DNA from: Apoderus coryli
Lineage: Eukaryota; Arthropoda; Insecta; Coleoptera; Attelabidae
Length of the DNA: 64,000 nt
Direction: 5' to 3'
NCBI GenBank assembly: GCA_911728435.2
Contig: OU452210.1
Location: 5,580,001 to 5,644,000, forward strand
In this document: positions 11,590 to 23,656 of the stretch, piece by piece
How the letters are laid out: every line of letters starts with the position of its first letter
Position numbering within the stretch: position 1 is the stretch's first letter
Notes under the pieces: model-generated
Told to the model about the DNA's origin: nothing
Databases searched by the model: none
The model's input: only the letters and a program-made list of their open reading frames with translations
Made by a program: the position numbers and the translations under genes

Positions 11590-13970
11590 GCTCTCCCAAA
11601 ATCCTGAATAAAATGATATCAAAACCTTTATCTGATAGTACAATTTTATCACGGGATTTTTATAAACTAGTAAAAATGAGCTGAGGCTTTATCGGAATCA
11701 ATATTTGTCTAATTTTTTCTATGGATTCAAAAAAGGACCTAATCAACTATGTCCTTTTCGACAATCTCACTGATTTTCCATTACTGTTTCTGTTGTTGCT
11801 TACCATAGAAATTCTTGCCCCCGTACAAATTCGCAATTATTTATTTTCTATTTGCATCACTATTAAATCTGGAAATGTTCTCTGATAAGTAATTGATTTT
11901 CTCAATGAGTTCGAACAATATGTTTAAAACTGTTAAATGGTTTGGCTTTAAACTAAGAGCAAAAAGTATTAATTTCTTTACCTCCAAGCCGAAGCAAATA
12001 AACGTGACTTTAATATAAATTGCATAGGTTCTATTTCTTTTGCAAATGATTTACAGCAAACCGTTACTAACGCCCAGTTTAATCTAATCCCATACCAACA
12101 AAATTGATTCACTTTTATTTCATTAGTCGTTTTTCTCGCTTAAAAACCACGGAAACTCTGCTTAATGTATAGGTTATAATTACGATTTAACCATTTACCC
12201 TATTTTACATTTGAAAGTTGGAAGAACACCAATATTTATGTTGGATCTCTTCATTATTTACATTAAGATATTTTAAAATAAAATTAGGTAATATATTGTT
12301 ATATATTTTGGGTTCCCAATTTAAAAGTACACTCACTGCAAAATTCGCACACTGTGTAATACACATTTCAACGACACAAATATTAAAAATCAGGTCAAGA
12401 AGACTATTTCTGTCACTGTTAGATTAATTTTGCTTGTAAACGTTGGCGTATAAACTTATGTGAAGTTAGCGCCATACGTTGCGATGCGCACAGCGACACT
12501 GCGCATGTAGGCGGAGCTCGATGCTGGCTGTTGAAATACTCAAGTAACTTAAATTTTTATTATCTAGTAGTAGTATTTTATCAGGATTAATAATAATAGT
12601 TTTGATTCAATCGATTTTATACCTATTTCGTTTACAATACAATGCCTAGATAATAGGTACCCCTTCCACAAAATGGGATTTTTATGTAAATATATGAAAG
12701 TAGATATTTTAAGTACAATAATACTAAATAATATAAAAATTCGGAGGATAGTTGCAATTTATAACTATCTCTGGAGTAGGGATCATATTTTTTACGATAA
12801 GTGCTATTCCTTTTGTTCATAAATATCCTTGAAAAGCAACTTGATTTTACGCAGCACAGCAAAACCATATTTTACCGATAAAGGATCTTGATGAGAGTGT
12901 ACAGGCTGCTCTATATAATATTCAGGATTGCAGTACTCTAAACTTCGTTAAATGTCTCGAGATCGCATCGTCGCAATATTCGTAAATGTTTGCCTCGTAA
13001 GCAAATAAATGCACCAACGAATTGCCAGATGGCTTAAAATACGGCATTAAACTAATAAACTAAGTTTTGATGTCGACTTTTATTTACGTTTACGTTTGAA
13101 ACTATTAATTTTTAATGGTGGCCACTCACAGAAAATATATGCTGCATTTAAAAATTATTTTAACATAGCAACATAATTAAAAACCTTTGCCGCTTCAAAC
13201 ATACATAAAAAGAAACTATATTCATAATATATTTATTAGGTAAAGCTCTACTTGTAGTTGTTGCAAATATAAAAACCTAATATTTTACAAATTATTAAAA
13301 GCTCCGGATATGTTGTTAAAATTTGTATCCATTATTTACTGAACACTTTGGACAACAAACCTTGTAGAGATTTCAAAGCACAAAGGTTTCAACCCTCTGA
13401 CCCTTTGCGAGTTTCGTAGATATTCACTTTGTTTTGAGTGATATACTATATTATATGAAAGAACATTAGCATAGTTTTGTAGATCCTGCAAAATACAATC
13501 CAGGTCAAAGCATACAAAGTTATGCGTAAGTTATTTAAGTGTTTGGCTAATTTCGATAGTTTAAGTAGGCACATGATTTCTGTTAATCTAATAATATTAC
13601 AAATGATTAGATATATAGGGTCCGTTCAAAATGAGTGGGTCTGCACCGGCCCTCCACTGCGAGGGTGCTCTTGTAACAAAATTTATTAAACCAATTTCTT
13701 CAGTACCCACTGGGTCACAAATCGAATTTTTTAGTTTTATCTCAATTCCTCAGAAGTAATTAATTAGACATTATTTTTCTCAACCGAATTTACTAGCGAT
13801 ACTTAAAACAAAACCTAACCTAACCTAAATATCATTTTACAGCAGTAGCGTAACGGAGCTAAGTTAGCCAAGTTTTAGTCGTAATTTTTGTCACAGATTT
13901 AGTGTATAATGCATAATTTATGTTACTTTTCTTTTTATTGGCGTTTCATATGGTTAAAAAAAAGTTTCAA
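11590..13970. other. AT-rich stretch without recognised genes
   Basis: No supported gene. Short frames at 12218-12427 (plus) and 12632-12868 (minus) look like chance. About 13617-13640 begins GGGTCCGTTCAAAATGAG, similar to 10752-10770, perhaps from a shared repeat. Confidence 0.5.
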
Positions 13971-13974
13971 TAAA

Positions 13975-15480
13975 AACATCATTATCATCAGCATTCGCTG
14001 GCTAGCGAGTATGAATTATTCCAACTCAGGCGATTTCTGTTGTGAACTCTAAGATGGCTAAATAGGCCGATCCGGCTGTTGTAGGTGCGCCGCCCCATCG
14101 ATGCGTTCTCTCTTTGCATCCTCATGTCGTCGACGCTGCTAACTACTGATGTCTAACATCGTTCGCGATCTGCTCCCAGATGCTCTTCACATCTACCCCA
14201 CACTTCTTTATGTTGGTCGTAAGAACATCCTTGTACCTCTTTTGCTGCCCTCCATGATTTCGTGAGCCGACCTTAATCTGTGAATAAAGGATTCTCCTTG
14301 GAATGCGTTCCGTTGGCATGAGGATTACGTGACCAGTCCATCGCAGTTCGTGCATCACAATCATCGCCTCAATGCTAGTTGATTCAGCTGCCTCCAGAAT
14401 GCTGATGTTTGTTCGTCGATCCTGCCATTTGATTCCAAGAACTAACTAAGACATCGTTTATGATACTTCTCTAGGGTTTTTAAATGCTTCCGATAAGTGG
14501 TCCAAGACTCACAGCTATACGTGAGGGTAGGAACTATAATAACATTATACACTCGCATCTTAGTTCGAACGTCAATGTTATAATTATCAAAGACTCTCGT
14601 CCTCAGTCGGCCAAAATATGCGTTTGCCCATCTTATACGATGCTGATTTTCATCATCGATATTTGCGTTCGCCGCGAGAATGCTGCTGAGGTAAGAGAAA
14701 CTCTCAATGTTCTGAGGTCTGTTTCCGTTAACTCGAATATGTGATGGGACAGCCACAATGTTTGGTGCAGGCTGGTAGAGAATCTGTGTTTTCTTTATAT
14801 TTAATGCAAGCTCGATACTCCTGTATGCGCTGTTAAATACATCTAGTATATATTGGAGAACCTCTTCTGTATCAGCTAGAACAACGTTGTCATCCGCGTA
14901 TTGAAGCTCAATGACTGATGTGGATACGATTTTATCCCAGCTTGCAGTCTACGAGGAGTCCGCCACCATTAAATCTGTAGACGATCTCTATTCCCCTCAG
15001 TAGTTCATCCTTAACAAGTTGAATGACCGTTCAGACAAACATCGAAGACAAAATCGATGCAATGACACAACCCTGCTTTACGCCAGTTGTTATTGAAAAG
15101 GGTTCTCCCTTTCCGCTGCTGTTGAGAACTGCTGATTTCATATTATCGTAAAGGAGGTGAAGTATCCGGATTAATTTCTGGGGACATCCATTGAGCTCCA
15201 ATATCCTTTAGAGCCCCACGATTAACAGAGTCGAACGCCTTGACAAGGTCTATAAAACCCATGTATAGAGGACGTGACGTTTCCTGTAATTGCCTGGCAC
15301 TAAATATCATGTCGGCATTGTGTTTCCGGCAAGCACCCTTCCGAGAGTGGGAGAAAACGATTGGACAACATTCTTGCAGTAACCTTTCCGGCGAAGGAGA
15401 GGAGTGAGATACCACGATAGTTTCCACATACCTACCTATCCTCTTTTTTAAATATAGTGACAATTGAGGCATCTCGCAGT
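13975..15480 (-). pseudogene. LINE reverse transcriptase pseudogene
   Basis: Minus-strand non-LTR retrotransposon 3' half with the reading frame broken several times. Recognisable blocks run right to left: A-D-M-I-F-S-A-R-Q-L-Q-E and L-Y-M-G-F-I-D-L-V-K-A-F-D-S-V-N-R (15472-15143), which is the palm motif of reverse transcriptase; then R-I-R-W-A-N-A-Y-F-G-R-L-R-T-R-V and L-T-Y-S-C-E-S-W-T (14756-14442); then L-R-W-T-G-H-V-I and R-R-I-L-Y-S-Q-I-K-V-G (14364-14143). These tail motifs are common in a LINE group that repeatedly appears in animal annotations. The 3' end is near 13975, where ATCATTATCATCAGC suggests a short tandem tail. Clade not determined. Confidence 0.8.
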
Positions 15481-16390
15481 TCAGCAGGCACGTTTTCAGT
15501 GTTCCATATTTTGGTTATTAGCACATGAAAAAGTTCCAATATCATACGAGTATTATAGCCTACAATTCAAAATACAACAATCACGCCTGCACATATTTCC
15601 ATTCGTTGTAATGACAATCATAAAAGTTAAAATCATTGAACATACCTAAAGAGTTATGACTTATGACTGCATTACAACATGTAACCTCAACATTTTCTAA
15701 ACGACAGAACGTATTTGTGAGTTGTGATTTTTTTTTTATTGGCACTGGCGAAAACCATCTGGCCAACTCTCCAATCATGGAGTTTCCATGTTCGTAACGC
15801 TAACACACCGATGACCGATTCCGCAATACTGAATTATATCTATATTCTGATTACATATTATTTTTCTTAACTCTTAAATAATGGTTAACTAGGATGTTTT
15901 TTGAAGTGAATACTTCTTTGGCCGCATAAGAGTGATTTTTCAAGGTCGCGTCACGACACGATTTATAACATTTTCGTCCCGCAAAAGAGATGAAGCATAT
16001 AACAAATATGAGGGAGAGAGAGAGAGAGAGAGAATATATCCTATACCATACACTATTATGTATATAGCGGCTTAACGTTGAATATCCTTTGGTTGTCCCT
16101 TATGTATTCCCTTCCTCTCTCGTATTCACTTCTTTAACGTGTACTGTGCTGCACGCGTATTTTTTTTTATTATTAGTTTACTAAAGTTCATGATTTTTTT
16201 GTTTGTTTGTTTCTTGTTTTTGATTTTTTTTTAATTTTTTTTCCCATATTTTACATAAAATAAAGATGTATATAATTTATTTTTCTATAGAAGTATATGA
16301 TATATGTTTTTTTTTATTATTATTATTATTTTTTTTCTGCTATTTATATTTTGGTTTTACTATTTAGGAAAAACTTATAGATATGTACAT
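15480..16390. other. Simple-sequence-rich spacer
   Basis: Holds a GA microsatellite (16011-16033) and long T-rich runs (about 16160-16345). No gene seen. Confidence 0.65.
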
Positions 16391-16391
16391 A

Positions 16392-18478
16392 CAGGGTGGT
16401 CCAACGAAAAGTTTGCACCTAGCTTTTCTCTTTTTTTTGTAGTCGAATGCGAAAATGCTCGGACACGTCGATTTTGCTTTTGAGGGGGACACATTTTAAA
16501 CATATTTTTCGATCTGCGCCTTTAACCCCCTAGCGGGGGTGAGTAACAACCCTAAAATTTTAAATGGAAAGAGGGGTCTAATGACATATCATTTGAAAGG
16601 ACACAAAATTGTCTTTCTAATGATACCCTATTTGTCGAATTTTACTAAAACAGTTAATACGAAAACGACTTTAAAGACATTAAGCCGATAATTTTGGTAT
16701 TAATGAGAAATACAAATAAGTTTTAATTATTACGACTGAAAACAACTACAATCATTTCTAAATTATTTACTTTGAAGAAAAACGGGATTTCAAAAACACT
16801 ATCTTATTTATCAGAACTAAATTCCTCACTAATCGTTTGCGTTTTTTGTTGAAATAAAAACTGCAGATACGTGTAGGAAAAGAATTTACACCGTTTATTT
16901 TAGTCTTTTCATTGATTCAGTTTGGTTGCTTCTCAAGTTATTTTACTTTTACCGTACAAAATGATTTATTCCATTCTAGAACGAGTTGAAATTGTTAAAC
17001 TTTATTTTCAAAATAATAGTAGTGCTAGACTTACGGCTCGCTTATTTAATGAGAGACATCCCGATAAAAATGTGAATGATGTGTACGTTGGCAAGTTAGT
17101 TAAAAAGTTTGTAGATACCGGATCTGTCTGTAATGTAAAACACCAGCCGCAGAAACCGATCAGAAATGAAGCTGTGGAAGTCGCTGTTTTAGGGCATGTT
17201 GAAATGGATCATAGTCAAAGTACCCGTCAACTAGCTGAAGCCTCAGGTGTCTCCCGTTCGTCCATAATACGAATTTTAAAAGCGTACAAATTTCATCCGT
17301 ACAAAATCAAATTAGTACAGGAACTAAATGAGGATGATCCTGATAGAAGGCTGCAATTTTGTGAAGCAATGAGCCAGCGTTTAATTGAAGATCCGCAATT
17401 ATTATTTAACATTTGTTTTCCCGACGAATGCACATTTTATTTGAATGGAGCTGTAAATAGGCACAATTGCCGTTACTGGGATGACAGTAACCCACATTTA
17501 TTCCGTGAGGTTCATACCCAGTATCCTCAAAAAATAAACGTCTGGTGTGGCATATTAGGAAATCATATTATAGGACCACTTTTTATTCCTGGAAATTTAA
17601 CTGGTGAAGTGTACCTAAACATGCTTGAAGACACAATTGATTCTTTAATAACACAAATAATAGAAGATGACCAAAATCATACTGCTGATCGGCTTTATTT
17701 CCAGCAAGATGGAGCACCTCCGCACTATGTGGCTCCTGTAAGACAGTTCTTAGATGACCGGTTCCCTGGACGGTGGATTGGAAGGAGGGGCCCAATTGAA
17801 TGGCCTGCCAGGTCACCGGATTTATCGCCTTTAGACTTTTTTCTTTGGGGGCACTTAAAAAATAAATGTTTTGCCACGAAGCCCGAGTCCATAGAAGATC
17901 TTCGCCAACGCATTACAGAAGAGTGCAGAAACATAACACCTGATATGCTACAAAATGTTAGAAATAGATTTGAACAAAATCTGTATTATTGTATGGAATC
18001 AAATGGGTCACATTTTCAACATTTGTTAATGTAACGTTTTAATAAATCAATTTAACAGCTTGTTTACTTTTTTTACAAAGCAATGTTAAAACTAACAAAC
18101 ATTGGAATGTACTAACGATTGCAGGTGTTTTCACTCGCAATAATTAAAACTTATTTGTATTTTTCATTAATACCAAAATTATCGGCTTAATGTCTTTAAA
18201 GTCGTTTTCGTATTAACTGTTTTAGTAAAATTCGACAAATAGGGTATCATTAGAAAGACAATTTTGTGTCCTTTCAAATGATATGTCATTAGACCCCTCT
18301 TTCCATTTAAAATTTTAGGGTTGTTACTCACCCCCGCTAGGGGGTTAAAGGCGCAGATCGAAAAATATGTTTAAAATGTGTCCCCCTCAAAAGCAAAATC
18401 GACGTGTCCGAGCATTTTCGCATTCAACTACAAAAAAAAGAGAAAAGCTAGGTGCAAACTTTTCGTTGGACCACCCTG
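16392..18478 (+). mobile_element. Apparently intact Tc1/mariner transposon, 340-bp TIRs
   Basis: The termini are CAGGGTGGTCCAACGAAAAG on both sides in inverse orientation, flanked by TA (16390-16391 and 18479-18480). The terminal inverted repeats run 16392-16731 and 18139-18478, 340 bp each. By eye I count only about two mismatches (near 16444 and 16706). A single open transposase frame sits between them. Near-identical repeats and an undamaged frame suggest a recent insertion. Confidence 0.95.
16961..18034 (+). CDS. Mariner-like transposase (DDD type)
   Basis: A 357-residue frame from the first ATG; in-frame sequence extends upstream without an ATG. The N-terminal part (about residues 3-115) has the helix-turn-helix look of DUF4817-type mariner relatives: L-E-R-V-E-I-V-K-L-Y-F, later S-T-R-Q-L-A-E-A-S-G-V-S-R-S-S-I-I-R-I-L. 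The catalytic domain follows: first aspartate in C-F-P-D-E-C-T-F, second in F-Q-Q-D-G-A-P-P-H-Y, and W-P-A-R-S-P-D-L-S-P-L-D-F-F-L-W-G, where the last D takes the place of the Tc1 glutamate. Counting by hand, 41 residues separate the second and third aspartates, so it looks DD41D-like. It would cut and join the ends of its own element. No stop or frameshift is visible, so it may be active. Confidence 0.93.
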   Translation: MIYSILERVEIVKLYFQNNSSARLTARLFNERHPDKNVNDVYVGKLVKKFVDTGSVCNVKHQPQKPIRNEAVEVAVLGHVEMDHSQSTRQLAEASGVSRSSIIRILKAYKFHPYKIKLVQELNEDDPDRRLQFCEAMSQRLIEDPQLLFNICFPDECTFYLNGAVNRHNCRYWDDSNPHLFREVHTQYPQKINVWCGILGNHIIGPLFIPGNLTGEVYLNMLEDTIDSLITQIIEDDQNHTADRLYFQQDGAPPHYVAPVRQFLDDRFPGRWIGRRGPIEWPARSPDLSPLDFFLWGHLKNKCFATKPESIEDLRQRITEECRNITPDMLQNVRNRFEQNLYYCMESNGSHFQHLLM

Positions 18479-18499
18479 TATAATTCTTTACAAGCTAAC

Positions 18500-20170
18500 A
18501 TTTGTGCTACATTAGTGGGTAGTGACATACCAGCTTCCACAATTCTATTGTATAATTCCTCAATATGAGGTCTTTTATAAGTACATTGAAACAAGATTAC
18601 CCGTCTCTCCACATTCACAATTGTCTGTTTCTTGTAATCCTATTTTGTGTTTATATATTGGATATAAGACATGGTTACTTGGAAGCCGATATATATGGTT
18701 CTTATTAAATTCCTATTAATTTTATGTTTATGGAATCATGGTTTGGTAAGTACAAACGGTTCTAGGATTTTAAATTTCAGACCTGAATTAGATTGTGTAT
18801 ATAGCTGTTGCCAGCAAACTTTCAGTTTATTTTTTGGTAAAGCTAAGATGTCTGTTGTTGGTAATTTAAAGTTTACAATAATTTGCCCCGTATCTAAAGC
18901 TTCTGTAGCTAGCATGTCGGCTTCTTCGTTACCGCTAATACCAGCATGAGCTTTAATCCAAGAGATTTCTAATATTTTATTCTTATTAATAAGAATATCT
19001 AGTAGAATATAGTTTGTAGTATTTTTTTGTGACGTCGTCGTAGCAATAGCTTCCACAGCTGACCGGCTATCTGAGAATATAACAAATCTATTGTTATTGT
19101 TAAATACTTAAGATACAATATTTGATGGCTTCTCTTATTTCTGTAAGTTCTGCCGTGAAAATGGATGTATTGATTGGAAGTTTGAATTTCTTTTTCAGGT
19201 TTCAATTTTGATGGTACACTGCAAAGCCGGTTTTTCCATCCATTTTCGATCCATCCCTATACACATACTCATTATTCTCCCAAGAGATGTTTATATGATT
19301 CTTAAAGTTATGGCCAACATCATAGTCTATATGGAATTCGAATTGATTGTAATTCTTGGGATATTTTCGAAAATATCATATTCTCTCTGGTAAATCGGTA
19401 TTGTGTCACTTTGGTATATGTTATTTGTGTATTTAGCTAGCCAACTGTAGCTCTCTGATAGCAGCGGAGTTTTTTTGTGGTTCCAGTATTTATGAGTGAA
19501 TGTCTACATTGTTAGATTATGTATTTGAGAGTACACTTCGTTTTTTTTTTGCGTGAAGTTTTATTAATAATTTGTCGCTCAACATTTGTCTACGTAATTG
19601 AAGCCGGTGTTCGCAGCATTCTATTTCTATAACAATGACTGGCGTGCTTTGTAGATATCCTATGACTAAACCAAGGCAATTTTTTTGACTCGTTCGATTT
19701 TTTCCAAGTGAATATTACTAGCTGACCCATAAAAAATGCTTCCATAATCGAGTTTGGATCGTATCAACAATTTATAGAAATACAATATGATCTTTGGACC
19801 AGATCCCCATCGATGATGACTGAAGCCTCGTATCAGGATGATTCCATTTTCGGCCATACTGCATGCCTTATGAATGTGATCTTTCCAGGGTAGTTTTTGA
19901 TCTGTGAGGCCTAGTGTTTTCACCGAGGATCGATATGTTATGGTTAAATTTCCTAGTTTTATGGAGGGTGGTGGATTAAATCTTTTTGCTGGTAAATGTA
20001 CACACAACTGATTTCTCTGGAGAAATGTTTAACCCATTTTTTTGACACCACTGTTCCATATTTAACAATGCGTTCGAAAGTTTTCCATTGCAGTATTCAA
20101 TACATTTTCCGTGTTGTAATACGCAGATATCATCGGCAAACATTTTGATTTTTGTTGAAGTATTTTGCAC
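18500..20170 (-). pseudogene. LINE RT 3' part and RNase H (I/LOA-like), broken
   Basis: Minus-strand non-LTR element in pieces. Reading right to left: K-M-F-A-D-D-I-C-V-L (20170-19976) is the catalytic reverse transcriptase box; the frame 20007-19666 holds the thumb region with L-L-I-R-S-K-L-D-Y-G-S; the frame 19056-18736 holds S-W-I-K-A-H-A-G-I-S-G-N-E-E-A-D, the signature of an RNase H domain. A C-E-C-G-E-T-G tail, typical of the C-terminal zinc-like motif, is readable near 18600 in another frame. An RNase H after the RT points to the I/LOA/R1-like LINE group. The endonuclease and the first RT motifs are missing between this part and the gag part at 20497. Confidence 0.8.
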
Positions 20171-20496
20171 GATTTCAGATATGTCTGATGAATATATGAT
20201 ATAAAGGCTGGATGAGTTCCTTGGATTGATTAATTCATTAGCTGTATGAATATATACTCGTAATCTGCGCCCGAAATATAATTTTGTAATATTGTAAATT
20301 AACCGAGTCGGTATCTAAATTAACATTATGGTTAGAATGAGACGCAGTATTTAGTTGTGAATGTACCATAGTTGAGTTCGTAATTATTTAAGTCTATATT
20401 TGAACTATCTGAGACTACTTGAGCGTATGATTTTTTAGAAATTTTATTTTCTGCTTCTTTATATGCACAATTTTGAACTGACATATATTTTTTAAT

Positions 20497-21224
20497 TTAT
20501 TTTTGTCTTTTAAATTCTGGACATTCGCTAGTTTTGTTTGTAAAGTGTTTTCCTTTACAATTAAAGCATTGTGGTTCCGAATCTACCGCTTCTGTGCACA
20601 TGTTTAGCTGGTGATCTTTTCGGCATTTTAAGCAAGGCATTTTTCCTTTGCAGTGTTTAGCTATATGTCCGTATCTAAAGCAGTTGTTGCATAAGGCGAC
20701 TTTTTGGATGAAAGGTTCTACATTTCTTATGACATGATTAATAAATTGTAATAACAACGTAACATTGGATTCTGAGTCTTCAGGACCTTTAATAGATCGT
20801 TGTTAGTGAATGCAGTAGATAATCTAACAATCTTAACTCTAGGGTCCTTTGATTTAACTTCTCTGATATCAAATATCTAGCCGGCACATTTTGTACAGCA
20901 ATAGCATTTAACGTTTCAGAATCACACGGTCTTTAACACCCAATCAGCATGCCACCCTTGCTAAGATTTTTTCCTTTGTCTATCCGAACATCTAATTTAG
21001 CGGAATTAAAACTACGAGAGACCAACAACTGATGCATACATTTCAGTGACACGCTCAGATATAAAAGCGTTGGCCCCTGTGTTGGCATATATTATATTCT
21101 CTAATGAATCGGAAAATACAATACCATACAGCCTTCCATTTGAAATAAGGAAGTTGATGGAAATTTCCGGCATAATCTGATGTGAAACAAATATCTCATG
21201 ATAGACTAGACTAGACTCACACAC
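20497..21224 (-). pseudogene. LINE ORF1 (gag) with CCHC zinc knuckles, broken
   Basis: Minus strand, directly upstream of the RT remnant. The frame 20757-20497 has three zinc-knuckle-like clusters: C-N-N-C-F-R-Y-G-H-I-A-K-H-C, then C-L-K-C-R-K-D-H-Q-L-N-M-C, then C-F-N-C-K-G-K-H. Such arrays are typical of ORF1 of I/Jockey-type LINEs, where they bind the element RNA. Upstream sequence (21224-21012, then through other frames) reads like the N-terminal gag part, including E-V-K-S-K-D-P-R-V-K-I-V-R-L-S near 20850, but with frameshifts. It appears to be one element with the RT/RNase H part and an internal deletion of about the size of the endonuclease and RT start. Confidence 0.75.
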
Positions 21225-21239
21225 TTAACAAATCCACAA

Positions 21240-22200
21240 TCGACCGTAAATTACCTTGTATATATCTTTAAAGATTGATTAGCTTTGCTCAATTATTGTA
21301 GTAAAATTCTTTGGAACATATGACGCATATTGTCGAACTCCAGCCAGATATCAGTTTAAAAGAGAATCAATTTAAACGTTATCATTTCAATAAGCACTGT
21401 GATAGATTCTGAAATTATCTCCCATTTAAGTTGAGAAGTAAATTCCGGACCAACGCCTAGAATTCTTAACTTCTCGCACTATATATATATACTCGTATAT
21501 ACGATAAAGGATTTACAAATACAGATGTTACTGTAATAGGATCAATAAAAAAGAGTATTAGAAAGCGACGATCTTTATTGCGAAATAAAGTTGAAATTGA
21601 AAGTTACGAGAAATTCTCTTTTTGCCTTAGGGAGAAATACAATCTGGACGGTTCTAATTGCGACTAAGACTTTTATCTAAGTTACAATAGCTGTTTCGTC
21701 TAATTATGCAATTCTAAAACAAAGTGTCAAATAAATGTGATTTGGTATAAGATGTTATATACATATCTCGTACCGTTTTCACAAAAATCACCAATTTGTG
21801 AAAATTTAGAGCCCTGGTAAAAAATTAATAGATCCGTGCGTAGTTAATTTTAGAAAAAACTATTCAGGCTGGTGATAAATAGCTTTCATATTGACATATT
21901 GGTCCAAACAGTTTTTTTTTTTAATTTAACAGGGTGTTCACAATAATTATTAGTAACCAAAACATCAATAAATATTTATTGCTAAACTAATTAGTCAAAT
22001 TAAAAAATACTAGTGACTAAACTAACTAAATCGTTAATAAACACTAACATCAACTACTAAACCATAATAATAATAATGTCCAAAATCAAACTAAATAATG
22101 CCAATAACAAATAATAATAATATTTATTTGCGGAATCAGCTAAATAACACAGTCATATCGCAACTAACAATAAAAACAATATATGTTCAAATACAATTCA
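21240..22200. other. AT-rich spacer with an AAT/TTA-rich patch
   Basis: Non-coding by eye. TAATAATAATAATG occurs at 22065-22078. A CAGGGTGTTCACAAT sequence at 21941 looks like one end of a mariner-type element, but no partner was found. Confidence 0.5.
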
Positions 22201-22229
22201 CAGAAACACACAAAAAGGAAACCAGAAGC

Positions 22230-22595
22230 AATCCAAGAAAATTTTGGTTTAAGTTCCTAAAGGTTGCATACCTGGCGTTAACACAGGGCCTAATTTTACT
22301 TAGGTGACAAAAAACAAGAGAATGATCTGAAACACCGAAATCATGACTATCAAATTAACAGTTTGATAAAATTTCGTTGTTTACAATAATTATATCCAAG
22401 AGACTACTGGTCTTGGCCGTTACTCGCGTTGGACATTCTATAACTTGTTGCAAATCATATATGTTTAAACAGCCCAGAAAATCCTGAGAACAACGATTAT
22501 CAAGATATAACAGACTCTCAGATAACATGCTCCGATATGCACTGAAACTACCCTTAGTGGGTCTATAAAATATACCAACATTAAAAGATTTTTAC
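22230..22595 (-). pseudogene. LINE apurinic-type endonuclease remnant
   Basis: Minus-strand frame with a single internal stop, about 120 codons long. It reads F-Y-R-P-T-K-G-S-F near the start, then T-S-S-L-L-D-I-I-I-V-N-N, and F-G-V-S-D-H-S-L-V-F-C-H-L. The last is the S-D-H-x-x-V motif of the EEP-family endonuclease that LINEs use to nick their target. The stop is a TAA after I-L-S-N-C. Neither ORF1 nor reverse transcriptase is attached, so it is an orphan fragment. Confidence 0.75.
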
Positions 22596-22599
22596 CAAC

Positions 22600-23650
22600 A
22601 TTATCACCTATCCAAAATTCATATTCTAATTATTATTAATATTCTTCATTCACCATATCGTAGAAACAAACATTATTAAAACATAAAACACAACTTGTTG
22701 AATGTTTCCATTCCTCACACCTAGTTCGTAAACACGTGTAAACCTTTTGATCTTACGACTTCTTAACGCGATTTGTAAAACAAAACAGCAGCTCTTGAAC
22801 CAACCCAAAGTCCTCAAAATGTTTGTGAAAAGTTGTAGTTTTGTTTTCCTCAACACATATTTTTGTTCTGTGTGTTTGGCGTAAAAATGACATACAAATA
22901 AATTTAAGAGAAATAAATGAGAAAATGTCGGGTCACGAAGTTATGGCCCAACATAGAAACAATTAGTCATTATTAGATATCTCAACATCAAAAAATGAGT
23001 CAAGGAAAGTCCTTACATTAAGTGACTTTATAACTTGACAATAATTCTTGCGTCAAAACAAATGAAAACTTAGGATTATCAAACTGGCCGTTTTGAAAAT
23101 TCTGGTTGTATGTAGTGACAGTCATATTAATATATTTGAGTTTGTTTGGTATCCAATATTGTTGAATCTTAAAAAAGTATTTTGATTGTGGGTTTTATAT
23201 ATTATAAAATACTCTCTAATAAGAGCTAAAAGATAGACATCTTTGGAAACGAAACAAATATAGGTATACGAAACATATCAAAGTTGTGTCTTTAAATGTA
23301 CCCGGAATATTATTTTATTTTTAAATTCTGTAACTAAAATAAATCTAAGTTTTATTAGGATTTACCTCAATTAAACCTCATGTTTTTATAAACATTTTGG
23401 ATTTTGCGAAAATATAGTTACATTTATTATACGGTATTATTTTGTTAGAGGTAATGAGAACAATATATCTAGGTTTAGGTCGCACCTGCTAAAATTGTTT
23501 TAACTTATTATACAATGTCACCCAAATAGTATATTATGCAACGAATATGAAATGACATAAATTTGCTACCAGTATGATCGTTTGCATGAGCCGCAGGCGA
23601 GTGCTGCAAATCATACGAGTAGGAAATGGTCACATTATTGTTAGATTTCA
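22600..23650. other. AT-rich spacer
   Basis: No gene recognised. A 40-45 bp piece near 23530 (AGTATATTATGCAACGAATA and on) is shared with about 42799-42835. Confidence 0.5.
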
Positions 23651-23656
23651 CATTAT

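Noticed and set aside
13811..13829. Three CCTAA units resembling the insect telomere repeat TTAGG
   Set aside because: Three units can arise by chance in AT-rich sequence and nothing telomeric surrounds them.
17583..17934. Minus-strand frames inside the mariner
   Set aside because: Antisense shadows of the transposase gene.
18671..18949. Plus-strand 92-codon frame
   Set aside because: Antisense of the RNase H-bearing LINE remnant.
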